From contig NZ_CP102629.1 of assembly GCF_024721585.1 (NCBI RefSeq), positions 1,488,001 to 1,552,000 on the forward strand: a DNA stretch of 64,000 bases, written 5' to 3'. The DNA is from Sphingomicrobium aestuariivivum (GTDB taxonomy: Bacteria; Pseudomonadota; Alphaproteobacteria; Sphingomonadales; Sphingomonadaceae). Under the pieces are notes generated by a model. It saw only the letters and a list, made by a program, of their open reading frames with translations. It was not told the DNA's origin and ran no database searches. This document shows, piece after piece, positions 18,140 to 27,602 of this stretch. Position 1 is the first letter of the stretch; the number at the start of each line of letters is the position of its first letter. The translations under genes and the position numbers were made by a program.

Positions 18140-18826
18140 ATGAAAGCCAGTCTTCGAATTGCCGCCTTTGCGCTTGCGGCGACCGCGACCACCCAGGTCG
18201 CTCCCGCGCGCGACGTGCCCAACCTTGCCAGCCTGCCGGTCGTCGGCTCCGCGCTGGTCCCGGTGGTGGCACTGCCCGAGGTGACGGTCCCCGCGACCGA
18301 AGGCCTCCTCGAACAGGGCGATTTGCTGAGCGGCGACGAAGCGGCGTTCGATGCGCTGACCGCCTCCGAGGCGGATGAACTGGCCGAAACGGTCGAAGCC
18401 GAGGTTCCCCTCGACCTTCCCACCCTCGTGGCGCAGCATGCGGGCGTGAACCCGCGTAACGAGCAGATGGATTGCCTTGCGCGCGCGGTCTATTTCGAGA
18501 CCCGCGGCGAACCGCTCGACGGCCAGCTCGCGGTGGCCGAGGTCATCCTCAACCGCGCCGACCATCATCGTTTTCCCGACAGCTATTGCGCGGTGATCAA
18601 GCAGCACCGCCAGTTCAGCTTCGTGCGCGGTGGCCGCATCCCGCAGCCCAACCGCGACAGCCGTGCCTGGCGCACCGCGGTGGCGGTGGCGCGCATCGCC
18701 GATGCGGGCCATGCAGGTACCGAGATGGGCGAGGCGCTTTTCTTCCATGCCAATTATGTCAGCCCGCGTTGGCGGCTGAAGCGCATGGGCGCCATCGGCA
18801 ACCACATCTTCTACCAGTATCACTAG
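18140..18826 (+). CDS. SleB/CwlJ-type cell wall hydrolase
   Basis: The product (228 residues) has an N-terminal export signal (MKASLRIAAFALAATATTQVAPA) and a C-terminal Hydrolase_2 domain from about residue 105. This domain is found in spore cortex hydrolases SleB and CwlJ and widely in alphaproteobacteria, where it is thought to cut peptidoglycan. The motif run is LARAVYFETRGEPLDGQ (catalytic Glu), VILNRADHHRFPDSYCAVI and FFHANYVSPRW. The segment between is acidic and low in complexity. It is a single-gene unit with a structured leader before it and a hairpin terminator after it. Confidence 0.88.
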   Translation: MKASLRIAAFALAATATTQVAPARDVPNLASLPVVGSALVPVVALPEVTVPATEGLLEQGDLLSGDEAAFDALTASEADELAETVEAEVPLDLPTLVAQHAGVNPRNEQMDCLARAVYFETRGEPLDGQLAVAEVILNRADHHRFPDSYCAVIKQHRQFSFVRGGRIPQPNRDSRAWRTAVAVARIADAGHAGTEMGEALFFHANYVSPRWRLKRMGAIGNHIFYQYH

Positions 18827-18842
18827 GCACTGAAGCGCAGGA

Positions 18843-18864
18843 GGCGACCAGATGGTCGCCTTTT
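18843..18864 (+). terminator. Rho-independent terminator after the hydrolase gene
   Basis: Perfect 7-bp stem GGCGACC, loop AGAT, GGTCGCC (18843-18860), followed directly by TTTT. It sits 16 bases after the stop codon and ends the hydrolase transcript before mmcB. Confidence 0.85.
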
Positions 18865-18891
18865 GTTCTCATGGCGGCTAGGATGACCGTC

Positions 18892-19359
18892 ATGGACTGC
18901 CTTTCCGATTCGCCGCCTGTCGCGCTCGACGTGGCGCGCGGGGTGACGCGGCTTTTCGCCCGGGCCTCGACCTTCATGATCTGCGAAGTGCCGCTGCCCA
19001 ACGGACGGCGTGCCGACCTCATGGGGCTCGATTCGAAGGGCAAGCTGGTGATCGTCGAGGTGAAGGTGGCCAGGGCCGACCTCACCACCGACGCAAAGTG
19101 GCGCGACTATCTCGACTATTGCGACCGCTTCTACTGGGCAGTGACGCCCGACCTCGCCGCCATCTGCGATGGCGAGGATTATCTCCCCGACCTGTCGGGG
19201 CTGATCGTCGCCGACCGTTATGACGCGGCGATCCGGCGCGAGGCGGCGGAGGATGCACTGGCACCGGCGCGGCGCAAGGCCGAGACGGCCCGCTTCGCGC
19301 GGCGCGCGGCGCGGCGGTTGGCAGCGGGGCTCGACCCCAGCCTCGGCGACGAACGCTAG
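18892..19359 (+). CDS. mmcB: MmcB-family DNA repair protein
   Basis: MmcB is a SOS-associated putative nuclease of the restriction-endonuclease-like fold, described in Caulobacter mitomycin C survival. The product (155 residues) shows the core [27 protein letters not shown], where D-x(n)-E-V-K is the PD-(D/E)XK nuclease signature, then [20 protein letters not shown]. The ATG at 18892 is preferred because AGGA lies 8 bases before it; ATGs at 18883 and 18871 are alternatives. The C-terminal third is arginine- and alanine-rich. It converges with the ankyrin gene. Confidence 0.8.
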   Translation: MDCLSDSPPVALDVARGVTRLFARASTFMICEVPLPNGRRADLMGLDSKGKLVIVEVKVARADLTTDAKWRDYLDYCDRFYWAVTPDLAAICDGEDYLPDLSGLIVADRYDAAIRREAAEDALAPARRKAETARFARRAARRLAAGLDPSLGDER

Positions 19360-19363
19360 GGCG

Positions 19364-19984
19364 TCAGCGCAGGATGGGGCCGAACTGCAGGCCCTCTTCT
19401 TCCTTTTCTTCCTCGGACTTGCGCTCGGCTGCCTCGATCATCGCGAGGATGTCGGGATTGCGACTGTCGCGGCGCGCATAGTCGCGCGCACTGAGGCCGG
19501 CCGAACTGTCGGCGATGTCGGCATCCGCGCCGCGCTCGAGCAGCGCTTCGATGATCGGCTTGTTGCGCAGGCGCACCGCCAGCGTCAGCGCGGTCTCGCC
19601 GGCGCGATTGGTGGCGTTGGGGCGGGCGCGGGCACGCAGGAGGGCCTCGACGCTCTTCAGGTCCTGTCGCTCGGTCGCGATCATCAGCGGGGGCATCCCG
19701 TCACCGCGCTTGATATTGGCATCGGCGCCGCGCTGCAGCAGCAGGCTGGTCCAGCCCGGCCGCTTGTTGTCGAGCGCGACATGGAGCGCGGTCTCGCCGG
19801 TCACGCTGCGATAGTTGATCGAGCGGAAATCGTTGTTGTCGAGCAGTTCGAACGCCTTGCCGGTGTCGGCCTTGCGCACCGCCGAAACGAAGCTTTCGCC
19901 GTCCGACAGACCCTGCGCCGAAGCAACGGCGGGGGTAGCGAGAAGGGCGAGGCCGGCCATCGCGGCGAAGAGCGTACGGGACAT
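19364..19984 (-). CDS. Exported ankyrin-repeat protein
   Basis: The 206-residue product begins with a cleavable signal peptide ([24 protein letters not shown]) and then has four to five ankyrin repeats. Clear units are [40 protein letters not shown] and [20 protein letters not shown], each with the TAL/PLM-helix-helix pattern. The last 25 residues are charged (EEEKEEE). Ankyrin repeats mediate protein binding; the partner, presumably periplasmic, is unknown. The start at 19984 is chosen because the signal peptide begins there. Confidence 0.85.
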   Translation of the reverse strand: MSRTLFAAMAGLALLATPAVASAQGLSDGESFVSAVRKADTGKAFELLDNNDFRSINYRSVTGETALHVALDNKRPGWTSLLLQRGADANIKRGDGMPPLMIATERQDLKSVEALLRARARPNATNRAGETALTLAVRLRNKPIIEALLERGADADIADSSAGLSARDYARRDSRNPDILAMIEAAERKSEEEKEEEGLQFGPILR

Positions 19985-20041
19985 GGGAACAACCACCTTT
20001 TCGACTTGAAGATGCGGGCGTCGCCGCCCAAGGTCGCGCCA

Positions 20042-20479
20042 ATGAATAGCAAAAAACCCTTCTGGGAAAAGCCCTTGCGCGAACTCGACGCCGGACAGTG
20101 GGAAGCGCTGTGCGACGGGTGCGGGCGCTGCTGCCTGCACAAGGCGGAGGACGCCGACACCGGGGCCTATTATGCGACCAACGTGGCGTGCCGCCTGCTC
20201 GACACCGAAACGGGGCGCTGCACCGACTATGGCGACCGCAAGGCCCATGTGCCCGACTGCCTCCAGCTGACCGCCGAGGCGGTGCCCGAGACGCGCTGGC
20301 TGCCGACGACCTGCGCCTATCGCCTGCGCGCCGAGGGCAAGCCGCTGCCGGCGTGGCACTATCTGATCAGCGGCGATCCCGAAGCGGTGCACCGCGCGGG
20401 CGAATCGACACGCGGCTGGACTGTCAGCGAGGACGAGGCCGGCGATATCGAACATCATCTCGTCGACCGTGCCCTCTGA
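20042..20479 (+). CDS. YcgN-type cysteine cluster protein (UPF0260)
   Basis: The 145-residue protein starts [20 protein letters not shown] and carries the cysteine pattern C-DGC-GRCC (about residues 26-31), then [11 protein letters not shown] and PDC and TCAYRL further on. This arrangement defines the YkgJ/YcgN zinc- or iron-cluster family. Function is not established. It is divergent from the ankyrin gene (57 bases between starts), and its end overlaps the metallopeptidase start by 11 bases. Confidence 0.88.
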   Translation: MNSKKPFWEKPLRELDAGQWEALCDGCGRCCLHKAEDADTGAYYATNVACRLLDTETGRCTDYGDRKAHVPDCLQLTAEAVPETRWLPTTCAYRLRAEGKPLPAWHYLISGDPEAVHRAGESTRGWTVSEDEAGDIEHHLVDRAL

Positions 20480-21170
20480 GGCGCTGATCGACACGCTCGA
20501 CCCGCCGATCGCGGTCGATCTCGTCCGCCACGCGCGGGCGCGGCGTTTCTCGCTCCGCTATGACGCGGCGCGGGACCGCGTGCGGCTGGTGCTCCCGAAA
20601 CGGGGATCGGCACGTGCGGCGCTGGCCTGGGCGAGCGGCGAGGCGGGCTGGATCGAGCGGCAGCGCGCGGGGCGGCCCGAGGCCCGATCCTTCGCACCGG
20701 AAACGACCATCCCCTTTCGCGGCGAGGAATTGCTCCTGCGCCACGCACCCGATGCGCCGCGCCGCCCAGTCCTCGACGATGGTGCGCTGCTGGTTGGCGG
20801 GCCTGCCGACGGCTTCGCGCGGCGGGTCGAAACCTTCCTGCGCGAGGAAGCGCGGCGGCTGCTGTCGGACGATGTCGCTTATTATGCCGGAAAGGCGGGC
20901 GTCCGTGTCAGCAGTGTGTCGGTCGGCGATGCGAAAAGCCGCTGGGGCAGTTGTTCGGCCAGTGGGAGCATCCGTTTCTCGTGGCGGCTGGTGCTCGTGC
21001 CCGATCCGCTACGCCGCTATGTCGCCGCGCATGAGGTCGCGCACCGCATCCACATGGATCACTCGCCCGCTTTCCACGCGGTGCAGGACGCCATTTACGA
21101 AGGTGATGCCAAGGCCGCGCGCGCGGCGCTGCGGGCGCTAGCGCCGGGGTTGCGGCTGGTCGGGGCCTGA
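20469..21170 (+). CDS. YgjP-type metal-dependent hydrolase
   Basis: The 233-residue product belongs to the YgjP/DUF45 group of zinc metallopeptidase-like proteins. The active-site helix reads [19 protein letters not shown], where HEVAH is the HExxH zinc motif and the downstream His is the third ligand. The preceding [21 protein letters not shown] is the group's other signature. It has no signal peptide. Translation probably starts at GTG 20469. Its last 33 bases overlap the 3' end of the penicillin-binding protein gene on the other strand. Confidence 0.88.
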   Translation: MPSEALIDTLDPPIAVDLVRHARARRFSLRYDAARDRVRLVLPKRGSARAALAWASGEAGWIERQRAGRPEARSFAPETTIPFRGEELLLRHAPDAPRRPVLDDGALLVGGPADGFARRVETFLREEARRLLSDDVAYYAGKAGVRVSSVSVGDAKSRWGSCSASGSIRFSWRLVLVPDPLRRYVAAHEVAHRIHMDHSPAFHAVQDAIYEGDAKAARAALRALAPGLRLVGA

Positions 21171-23258
21171 GGGCTCGGGCGGCGGGGCCAGCGGCTCGAC
21201 CCTGATCACATCCATATTGTCGCGCGGCTGGGCCGGCTGGCGCGGCGGCTGGGGGCGCTGTGGCTGTTGGCCCGGGCGGGCGAGCGGATCCTCGCGCTCG
21301 CCGTCGCGGCGCAGCACGTCGTCGAGCCAATCCTCGTCGACCGGGGCGAGCGCATCGTCGTTCGGAAGCGGCGCGAGCGGGTCGGTCTCGACCGGCATGC
21401 CGTAGGGATCGAGCAGCGGATCGCCCTCCATCCACGCTTCCTCGTCGGGCTCGAGCTGCCAGTCGGGCAGTTCGCCGGGAATGTCGAAGGATTCGACCGG
21501 ACGGTTGGCGACGGCCTTCGACATGAAGTCGCGGAAGGCGCGCGCGGGCGCGGTGCCGCCTTGCAGGCCGCTGACCGGACGGTTGTCGTCATTGCCCATC
21601 CACACGCCGGTGGTGAGCCCCGAGGAGAAGCCGATGAACCAGCCGTCGCGGTTGGACTGGGTGGTGCCCGTCTTGCCCGCCGTCGGGCGGCCGAGATTGG
21701 CGGCGCGGCCGGTGCCGCTCATCACGCCGGTCTGGAGAAGATCGGTCATGTCCTGCGCGACCCAGGGCGCGACAAGGACGCGCGGCGCGGCGGGCTCGTG
21801 GCTGTAGAGCAGGCGGCCATCGGCGGTGACGACCTTGCGGATCGCATAGGGCGGCAGCGAGACGCCGCCGCGCGCCACGTTGGCATAGGCGCGGGTCATG
21901 TCGATGAGCCGCACCTCGTTGGTGCCGAGCACCATCGAGGGATAGGGGTCGATGCGGTCCGAGACGCCGAAGCGGTTGGCCATGGAGGCGATGGTGCCGA
22001 AGCCCATTTCCTGCCCGATCTGCGCGCTGATCGTGTTGACCGAACGGGCAAAGGCCTCGCGCAGCGTGATGGCGCCGAGATAGGTACGGTTCGAATTGCG
22101 CGGGCTCCAGTCGCCGATGGTGACCGGCTCGTCCATGACCATGTCGTCGGGCCGCAGCCCGCGTTCGAGCGCGGTCAGGTAGACGAACAGCTTGAAGGAG
22201 GAGCCGGGCTGGCGCTTGGCCACGGTGGCGCGGTTGTAGATCGAATCGACATAGTCCTTGCCGCCGATGAGCGCGCGCACCGCGCCGTCGCGGTCGATGG
22301 CGACGAGTGCGCCCTGTGCGCCGCCGGGGGCATGGGCATTGATCGAGTCCGACGCCCACTGCTGCATCTTGGGATCGAGCGTGGTGTAGACGTCGATCGC
22401 ATCGGAGGTCTCGCGAATGAGCGTATCAAGCTGCGGCAGCGCCCAGTCGACGAAATAGCGCGAGGCGTTGCCGCCCGTGGGCTTCTCGATCTTGATCTCG
22501 GCGGGGTCGACCATCGCGGCTTCCTGCGCCGAGACGAAGCCGTAGCGGACCATCGAATCGAGGACGACGCCGGCGCGGCCGCGCGCGGCCTCGGGGTCGG
22601 CGGTCGGCGAATAGTTGGACGGCGCCTTGACGAGGCCGGCGATGATGGTCGCCTCGCCGAGGCTCATGTCGGTCGCGGGATGACCGAAGAAGGTGTTGGA
22701 GGCGGCATCGATCCCATAGGCGCCGCCGCCGAAATAGACACGGTTGAGGTAGAGCTCGAGGATCTGGTCTTTCGAGAATTTCTGTTCGAGCGCGAGCGCG
22801 ATGACGCCCTCGCGCGCCTTACGCACGAAGTTGCGGTCGGGCGTGAGGAAGATGTTGCGCGCGACCTGCTGGGTGATCGTGGAGACGCCGCGCGCGCCGC
22901 CGAAGCCGTCACCCGCCTTCAGCGAGACCCACATGCCGCGTGCGATGCCGATCGGGTCGACACCGGGGTGCGAGCGGAAGCGGCGATCCTCGACCGCGAC
23001 CATCGCTTCCTTCATCACGCCCGGGATCTGCTCGTAATCGAGCCATCGACCGAAGCTCGGTCCCATCGAGACGAGGATGCTGTCGTCGGCGGCGCGGACG
23101 CGGATCGTCTGGCCGAGGTCGCCGCGCGTGCGCAGTTCCTCGTAGCTCGGAAGCGACTGGTAGGCGATGAAAACGGCGATGCCGAGCGCGAGGACGCCGA
23201 GGGCGGCTAGCGCGGCACCCCACTTGGCGATGCGGAAGGCGATTTTCCGGACAGTCAT
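21138..23258 (-). CDS. Class A penicillin-binding protein (PBP1A family)
   Basis: This bifunctional enzyme polymerises glycan strands and cross-links peptidoglycan at the inner membrane. The 706-residue product has a short cytoplasmic tail, one membrane helix (about residues 12-32) and a GT51 transglycosylase domain with EDRRFRSHPGVD, STITQQVARN and ELYLNRVYFGGGAYGI. The transpeptidase domain follows with PGSSFKLF (catalytic Ser of SxxK), SVNTISAQ (SxN) and KTGTTQSNRDGWFIGF (KTG). The last 120 residues are acidic, then proline/glutamine-rich and probably disordered. Its 3' end overlaps the convergent metallopeptidase gene. Confidence 0.93.
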   Translation of the reverse strand: MTVRKIAFRIAKWGAALAALGVLALGIAVFIAYQSLPSYEELRTRGDLGQTIRVRAADDSILVSMGPSFGRWLDYEQIPGVMKEAMVAVEDRRFRSHPGVDPIGIARGMWVSLKAGDGFGGARGVSTITQQVARNIFLTPDRNFVRKAREGVIALALEQKFSKDQILELYLNRVYFGGGAYGIDAASNTFFGHPATDMSLGEATIIAGLVKAPSNYSPTADPEAARGRAGVVLDSMVRYGFVSAQEAAMVDPAEIKIEKPTGGNASRYFVDWALPQLDTLIRETSDAIDVYTTLDPKMQQWASDSINAHAPGGAQGALVAIDRDGAVRALIGGKDYVDSIYNRATVAKRQPGSSFKLFVYLTALERGLRPDDMVMDEPVTIGDWSPRNSNRTYLGAITLREAFARSVNTISAQIGQEMGFGTIASMANRFGVSDRIDPYPSMVLGTNEVRLIDMTRAYANVARGGVSLPPYAIRKVVTADGRLLYSHEPAAPRVLVAPWVAQDMTDLLQTGVMSGTGRAANLGRPTAGKTGTTQSNRDGWFIGFSSGLTTGVWMGNDDNRPVSGLQGGTAPARAFRDFMSKAVANRPVESFDIPGELPDWQLEPDEEAWMEGDPLLDPYGMPVETDPLAPLPNDDALAPVDEDWLDDVLRRDGEREDPLARPGQQPQRPQPPRQPAQPRDNMDVIRVEPLAPPPEPSGPDQPQPRR

Positions 23259-23307
23259 TGGGCCTCGGGAGTAAGACGGGCTGCGACGCGGGGCAAGCGG
23301 CTAGTCG

Positions 23308-23709
23308 TCAGTCCTCGCCTTCGGGCTCGAAATCGAGGCTCGCGGAATTGACGCAGTAGCGCAGCCCCGTCGGACCAGGGCCGTCGGGAAACACATGCCC
23401 TAGATGCCCGCCACAGGCTGAACAGCGGATTTCCACGCGCTCCATTCCGTGCGAGCTGTCCGACCGTTCGTCGATCTTGTCGGCACCCGCTGGGGCAGTG
23501 AAGCTGGGCCAGCCCGAGCCGGAATCATATTTGCTCCCGGCTTCGAACAGTTTTTCCCCGCAGGCAGCGCAGCGGAAGGTGCCGGGGCGTTTCTCGTCGT
23601 TGAGCGCACCAGAGAAAGGGGGCTCGGTCCCGCCCTCGCGCAGGATGCGATATTGTTCGGGGCTGAGCCGGTCACGCCATTCGGCGTCGGTAAGATGCTT
23701 GTCGGCCAT
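23308..23709 (-). CDS. msrB: Peptide-methionine (R)-S-oxide reductase MsrB
   Basis: MsrB repairs the R form of oxidised methionine in proteins. The ATG at 23709 ([20 protein letters not shown]) has GGAGG upstream and is preferred over a TTG three codons earlier. The 133-residue protein has the zinc cysteine pairs CAAC and CSAC, the conserved [15 protein letters not shown] and the catalytic cysteine in [11 protein letters not shown]. The resolving-cysteine position was not checked. It lies 49 bases upstream of nothing on its own strand except the preceding penicillin-binding protein start, so it is probably a single-gene unit. Confidence 0.95.
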   Translation of the reverse strand: MADKHLTDAEWRDRLSPEQYRILREGGTEPPFSGALNDEKRPGTFRCAACGEKLFEAGSKYDSGSGWPSFTAPAGADKIDERSDSSHGMERVEIRCSACGGHLGHVFPDGPGPTGLRYCVNSASLDFEPEGED

Positions 23710-23807
23710 GATGTCCAAACCTCCCAGCCACTGGCTTTGTTGCCCGAATTGTCGGGGCGAGCGTCAAGGCGTATCATGCCGGGCAGGAAAACGGCAGGAG
23801 GCGGTGC

Positions 23808-24632
23808 GTGTATACGATCCTCGTCCATGTGGTCGGCGACCGGTTGCTGACGCTGCGGCTCGAGACCGCGCTCGCGGCGGCCCGCGCCATCGATGGGCAC
23901 CTGCGCTGCCTCCACGCCTCACCCACCCACGCCTTCGGGGTGGTCGACAGTTTCGGCGCGGTCCATGTGACGCCGAGCATCCTTGCCACGCTCGCCGATG
24001 CCGAACGGGCGACCCGCGAGGCGGTCGAGGCCGAACTCGGCAACGAGGACGTGAGCTGGGAATATCTCCACCTCGAGGCGACCCGGGTACGCAGCCTCGC
24101 CGCCCATGCCACGCTCGCCGACTTCCTCGTGGTGGCGCGCGATCCGGTGGGCAAGGCGGGAGAGAACCGCTCGATCGGCACCGTCGCCCATCTCCTCATG
24201 CACAGCAGTGCGCCAATGCTGGTGCCGTGCGAAGCGGGACCGCGCTTCGACCCGTTCGAGCCGGTCGTGATCGGCTGGAACGGCAGTCGCGAGGCCGCCA
24301 ATGCGGTGCGCGGGGCGCTGCCGCTCCTGCGCCTGTCGGCCCGAGTGGTGGTGGTGTCGGGACGCTCGGCGACCGACCGCGAGGAGGCGGATTTTCCCGC
24401 CACCGACCTGCTTGAATATCTGTCGCGGCACGGCATCACCGCCGACTATCGCGAACAGCGGGTGCACAATGAGGCAGTGCCCGACCTCCTGCGCGACCAG
24501 GTCGCCAATGTCGGCGCGCGGCTGCTGGTCATCGGCGGCTACGGCCACCGCCGCCTGTCGGAATATATGTTCGGCGGGGTGACGCGCAGCCTCCTGCGCT
24601 CGAGCCCCGTGGCGCTGCTCGTCGCGCATTGA
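23808..24632 (+). CDS. Universal stress protein, tandem UspA domains
   Basis: The 274-residue protein starts at GTG 23808 behind a good AGGAGG site. It consists of two UspA-like domains, about residues 1-140 and 150-274. The second has the nucleotide-binding pattern GGYGHRRLSEYMFGGVTRSLL, which fits G-x2-G-x9-G(S/T). The first lacks a clear version of this pattern, so it may not bind ATP. Such tandem Usp proteins help survival in starvation or oxidative stress. It converges with the TIGR00341 gene, 4 bases apart. Confidence 0.88.
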   Translation: MYTILVHVVGDRLLTLRLETALAAARAIDGHLRCLHASPTHAFGVVDSFGAVHVTPSILATLADAERATREAVEAELGNEDVSWEYLHLEATRVRSLAAHATLADFLVVARDPVGKAGENRSIGTVAHLLMHSSAPMLVPCEAGPRFDPFEPVVIGWNGSREAANAVRGALPLLRLSARVVVVSGRSATDREEADFPATDLLEYLSRHGITADYREQRVHNEAVPDLLRDQVANVGARLLVIGGYGHRRLSEYMFGGVTRSLLRSSPVALLVAH

Positions 24633-24636
24633 GGCG

Positions 24637-25665
24637 TCAGAAGGTGCCGAGCGGGCCGAGGTCGAGGACGATGCGGCCCGCGATGCTCGCGGTGAGCAGG
24701 ACAAGGAGCCCGACCCAGATCGACAGGATGCCGCCCGTCAGTCGCCAGTTCTTGGGCGGGAGGCCCTGGAGGAGGAAGGTGAGGATCCCCGCCACGTTCA
24801 CGCAGGTGAGATTGACGGCGAAAAGGAAGATCGCGCTCGCCCCCGCTGCTGCATAGCCCGCCCCGGCATAGAGCCCCGCAGCGGCCAGCGGCGGCACCAG
24901 CGCGACCGCGATCATCACCCCCACCAGCGCCAGTGAAGCGCCCTGGCTGAAGGCGAGCACGCCCGCCGCCCCGCAGGCGAGCGCGAGCGCGACGTCGGCA
25001 GGCTGGACGAGGGTGCGGTTGAGAAGCTCGGGGGTGAAGGGATCGAAACTGACGAATTGCGCGACGAGGACGCCGGCGAGTATGGCGCAGAGCGAACCGG
25101 CGGCGAGCGTCGTCGCCGCCCGCCGCCCGATACGGGCATTGCCAACGGTGGCGGCGAGCGCGAGCCCGAGGGTGGGGCCGAGCAGCGGGGCGATGACCAT
25201 CGCGCCGATGACCACCGCGGTCTGGCTCGAGCGCATGCCGAGCGCGGCGATGATCGCCGACAGGGTTACGGTCAGCAGGTAGGCGGGGCGCAGCCGCAGG
25301 CTCTCGCGAATGTCGGCGTAGAGCTCGTCGGTGCTGAGCCGGTCGCGGCTGAAGAAGCGCTCGAGCGCGGTCGGCGGGCGCAGGTCGGGATCGAGCGGGA
25401 GCGCGCTGGCGGCATTTTCCTCGACCGAGGGCAACACTGCCTCGAGCCGCGCTACATGGGCGGTGAAGTCGGGCAGCGCGCCGAAGCGCGCCTCGAGCTC
25501 GTCGAGAAGGCGCTCGGTATAACGCTGCTGGACGATGCAGCTGTATTTCTCGAGGGGGCCGGGGACGACCTCGCGCCAGAAGCGGCGGCTGTGCCGCGCG
25601 AGCACGGCTTCGAGCGCGGGCGCCTCGGCTTCGGGCAGGTAGATCTCGACGATGCGTGCCGTCAT
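24637..25665 (-). CDS. TIGR00341/DUF389 family membrane protein
   Basis: The start at 25665 (MTARIVEIYLPEAEAP) gives 342 residues. The first 130 residues form a soluble domain, and the rest contain six or seven hydrophobic segments. The conserved part is LTVTLSAIIAALGMRSSQTAVVIGAMVIAPLLGPTLGLALA, split over two helices, with the SAIIA and GAMVIAPLLGP signatures of the DUF389 family. No function is established for the family. It is downstream of tRNA-Leu on the same strand. Confidence 0.85.
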   Translation of the reverse strand: MTARIVEIYLPEAEAPALEAVLARHSRRFWREVVPGPLEKYSCIVQQRYTERLLDELEARFGALPDFTAHVARLEAVLPSVEENAASALPLDPDLRPPTALERFFSRDRLSTDELYADIRESLRLRPAYLLTVTLSAIIAALGMRSSQTAVVIGAMVIAPLLGPTLGLALAATVGNARIGRRAATTLAAGSLCAILAGVLVAQFVSFDPFTPELLNRTLVQPADVALALACGAAGVLAFSQGASLALVGVMIAVALVPPLAAAGLYAGAGYAAAGASAIFLFAVNLTCVNVAGILTFLLQGLPPKNWRLTGGILSIWVGLLVLLTASIAGRIVLDLGPLGTF

Positions 25666-25746
25666 CGCTTCCCCTTCGCGGGGCAAGGATAAGCGCGGGG
25701 GCGGCAAAAAGCCATCATACCCCGATCGGCAGCTTTGGGAGGAAAA

Positions 25747-25833
25747 TGGTGCGGTCGAGAAGACTCGAACTTCCACGGCCTTTCGGCCACAACGACCTCA
25801 ACGTTGCGCGTCTACCAGTTCCGCCACGACCGC
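25747..25833 (-). tRNA. tRNA-Leu (anticodon GAG)
   Basis: Read on the reverse strand, the gene starts GCGGTCGTGGCGGAA and ends CGACCGC-A-CCA, so the acceptor stem pairs over 7 bp and CCA is encoded. The D-arm region AACTGGTAGACGC, the anticodon arm CAACG-TTGAGGT-CGTTG with GAG, a long class II variable arm (GGCC GAAA GGCC) and the T arm GTTCGAGTC are all visible. Length is 87 bases including CCA. It decodes CUC/CUU. Confidence 0.96.
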
Positions 25834-25922
25834 ACCCGGAGCATCGCGGATCGAAGCGATCCACGCTGGTAAGGCGCGCCCTCTAACAGGCGAATCGCAC
25901 CCGTGCAAGGACGAATTGCGCG

Positions 25923-26786
25923 CTATTTCGCGAAGGTCACGACGAGGTCGCGCGCGCTCGGCGGAATGTCGGCCTCGGCGCTGTTGAAACTGGCGCTTTC
26001 GCCGGGGTCGAGCTGCTCGGCGGGGGGCGGGATCGTCCAGCTGGCGACGACCGCGCCGGCCTCGTCGACGAGCTCGACGCGGATTGGCGGCACGTCCTGT
26101 TGTTCGGTCGAGCTGTTCACGACCCGCCCGCCGAAGGAAAGGAAGTCGTTGCCGCTCTCGAGCTTCTCGCGGCTCTGGCTCGTGAGGATGAGGTCGAGCG
26201 GGGTCTCGCTCGCCGGCGCGGCGGCGGTGAGGCCGAGCTGGTCCTTCCACTGCGGCGGCGCGAACACCGCGGCGGCGGCGACGAGCGCGGCGAGCAGGGC
26301 GACGAGCAGGAACAGCCAGATCCAGCGGCGGTTTTTCGCCTCGGGCTCGTCCGCATCCTCGATACCGGTGAAGCCGATGTCGTGGATCTCGGGTTCATGG
26401 TCGAAGGGGTCGCCGACATGTTGCTCGGCGATCGCTTCTTCCTGGTGGGCGGCCTGTTCCTCGGCCTCGGCGCGCACCTCGGGCTCGACCGGCTCGTCAT
26501 GGAGGACGGGCTCGGGCTCGGGAACGGGGGGCGGCGGCGCGACCTCGCTTTCCTCGGGGACCGGCGGCGTTTCGACCGGCGCAGCGGTCTCGGGCTCGGT
26601 GACGGGCGGCGGGGGCGGCGGCGACGCGACCGGCTCGGGCGCGGGCACCGCGTCGGCGGGCGCCTCTTCGGGTTCGGCGTGCCATTTGTGGCCGCAATTG
26701 GCGCAGCGCACGGTGCGCCCTTCGGGGGGGATGGCCCCCGCTTTGACATTGTAGCGCGTCGCGCAGGCGGGACAGGTGAGGATCAT
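25923..26786 (-). CDS. Zinc-ribbon single-pass membrane protein (MJ0042/DUF3426 type)
   Basis: The 287-residue product starts with a zinc ribbon: MILTCPACATRYNV and VRCANCGHKW supply two CxxC pairs (MJ0042 type). Residues 40-150 are proline- and glutamate-rich and probably disordered. One membrane helix follows at about 153-175 (WIWLFLLVALLAALVAAAAV). The C-terminal extracytoplasmic domain resembles DUF3426 (LESGNDFLSFGGRVVNSS). Proteins like this occur widely in proteobacteria next to ftsEX or prmA genes, with unknown role. It is divergent from ftsE. Confidence 0.82.
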   Translation of the reverse strand: MILTCPACATRYNVKAGAIPPEGRTVRCANCGHKWHAEPEEAPADAVPAPEPVASPPPPPPVTEPETAAPVETPPVPEESEVAPPPPVPEPEPVLHDEPVEPEVRAEAEEQAAHQEEAIAEQHVGDPFDHEPEIHDIGFTGIEDADEPEAKNRRWIWLFLLVALLAALVAAAAVFAPPQWKDQLGLTAAAPASETPLDLILTSQSREKLESGNDFLSFGGRVVNSSTEQQDVPPIRVELVDEAGAVVASWTIPPPAEQLDPGESASFNSAEADIPPSARDLVVTFAK

Positions 26787-26900
26787 GGTTTCCCTACTCG
26801 ACTTTTAACGCACAAAGCGCAACATGGCGCGGATGGCAAGTTTTGGCGGTTATCGGGGGAGTCGGGTCGTTGGTGCGGCGCGGCGAAAGGAGCGCGGGCA

Positions 26901-27602
26901 ATGATCGCCGCCTTCGACCATGTGGGGCTGCGCTATGGCACCGGCGCCGAAGTTCTCCACGACCTCGACTTCAAGCTCGCCAAGGGCGGCTTCTACTATC
27001 TCACCGGACCCTCGGGGGCGGGCAAGACCTCGCTCCTCAAGCTCCTCTACCTGGCGCAGAAACCGACGCGCGGGCGGCTGATGCTGTTCGACGAGGATAT
27101 CATGGACCTGCCCCGCAGCGCGTTGCCCGCGCTCAGGCGGCGGATCGGCATCGTTTACCAGGACTTCCGGCTGGTCAACGAGCTGTCGGCCTATGACAAT
27201 GTCGCGCTCCCGCTCCGGATCATGGGTCATGACGAGGAGGAAATCGCCGGGCCGGTCGGCGAGATGCTCGACTGGGTCGGCCTGTCGGACCGCGCCGGCG
27301 CCCGCCCGCCGACGCTGTCGGGGGGCGAACAGCAGCGCGTCGCCATTGCCCGCGCGGTGATCGGCAAGCCCGACCTCCTCGTGGCCGACGAGCCGACCGG
27401 CAATGTCGATGCCGAGATGGCCGGACGCCTCCTGTCGCTGTTCAGCGGATTGAACCGGCTCGGCACGACGGTCTTCGTCGCCACCCACGACCTGTCGCTC
27501 GTCAAGCAGACGCCGGGCGCCACGCTGTTGCGGCTCGACAAGGGCACGCTGAAGGATCCGACGGGGGCGCTCAGGAACCCGCCGCGGCGGGAGGCGCCCT
27601 AG
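26901..27602 (+). CDS. ftsE: Cell division ATP-binding protein FtsE
   Basis: FtsE is the ATPase of the FtsEX complex, which couples divisome activity to peptidoglycan hydrolases at the septum. The 233-residue product has Walker A GPSGAGKTSLLK (about residues 36-47), the Q-loop IVYQDFRLV, the ABC signature LSGGEQQRVAIARA, Walker B LLVADEPTGNVD and switch His ATHD. The ATG at 26901 follows AAAGGAGCGC. Its stop codon directly abuts the ftsX start. Confidence 0.95.
   Translation: MIAAFDHVGLRYGTGAEVLHDLDFKLAKGGFYYLTGPSGAGKTSLLKLLYLAQKPTRGRLMLFDEDIMDLPRSALPALRRRIGIVYQDFRLVNELSAYDNVALPLRIMGHDEEEIAGPVGEMLDWVGLSDRAGARPPTLSGGEQQRVAIARAVIGKPDLLVADEPTGNVDAEMAGRLLSLFSGLNRLGTTVFVATHDLSLVKQTPGATLLRLDKGTLKDPTGALRNPPRREAP

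Noticed and set aside
21267-23210. A 647-codon open frame opposite the penicillin-binding protein gene
   Set aside because: Shadow frame; the penicillin-binding protein has complete GT51 and transpeptidase motifs on the other strand.
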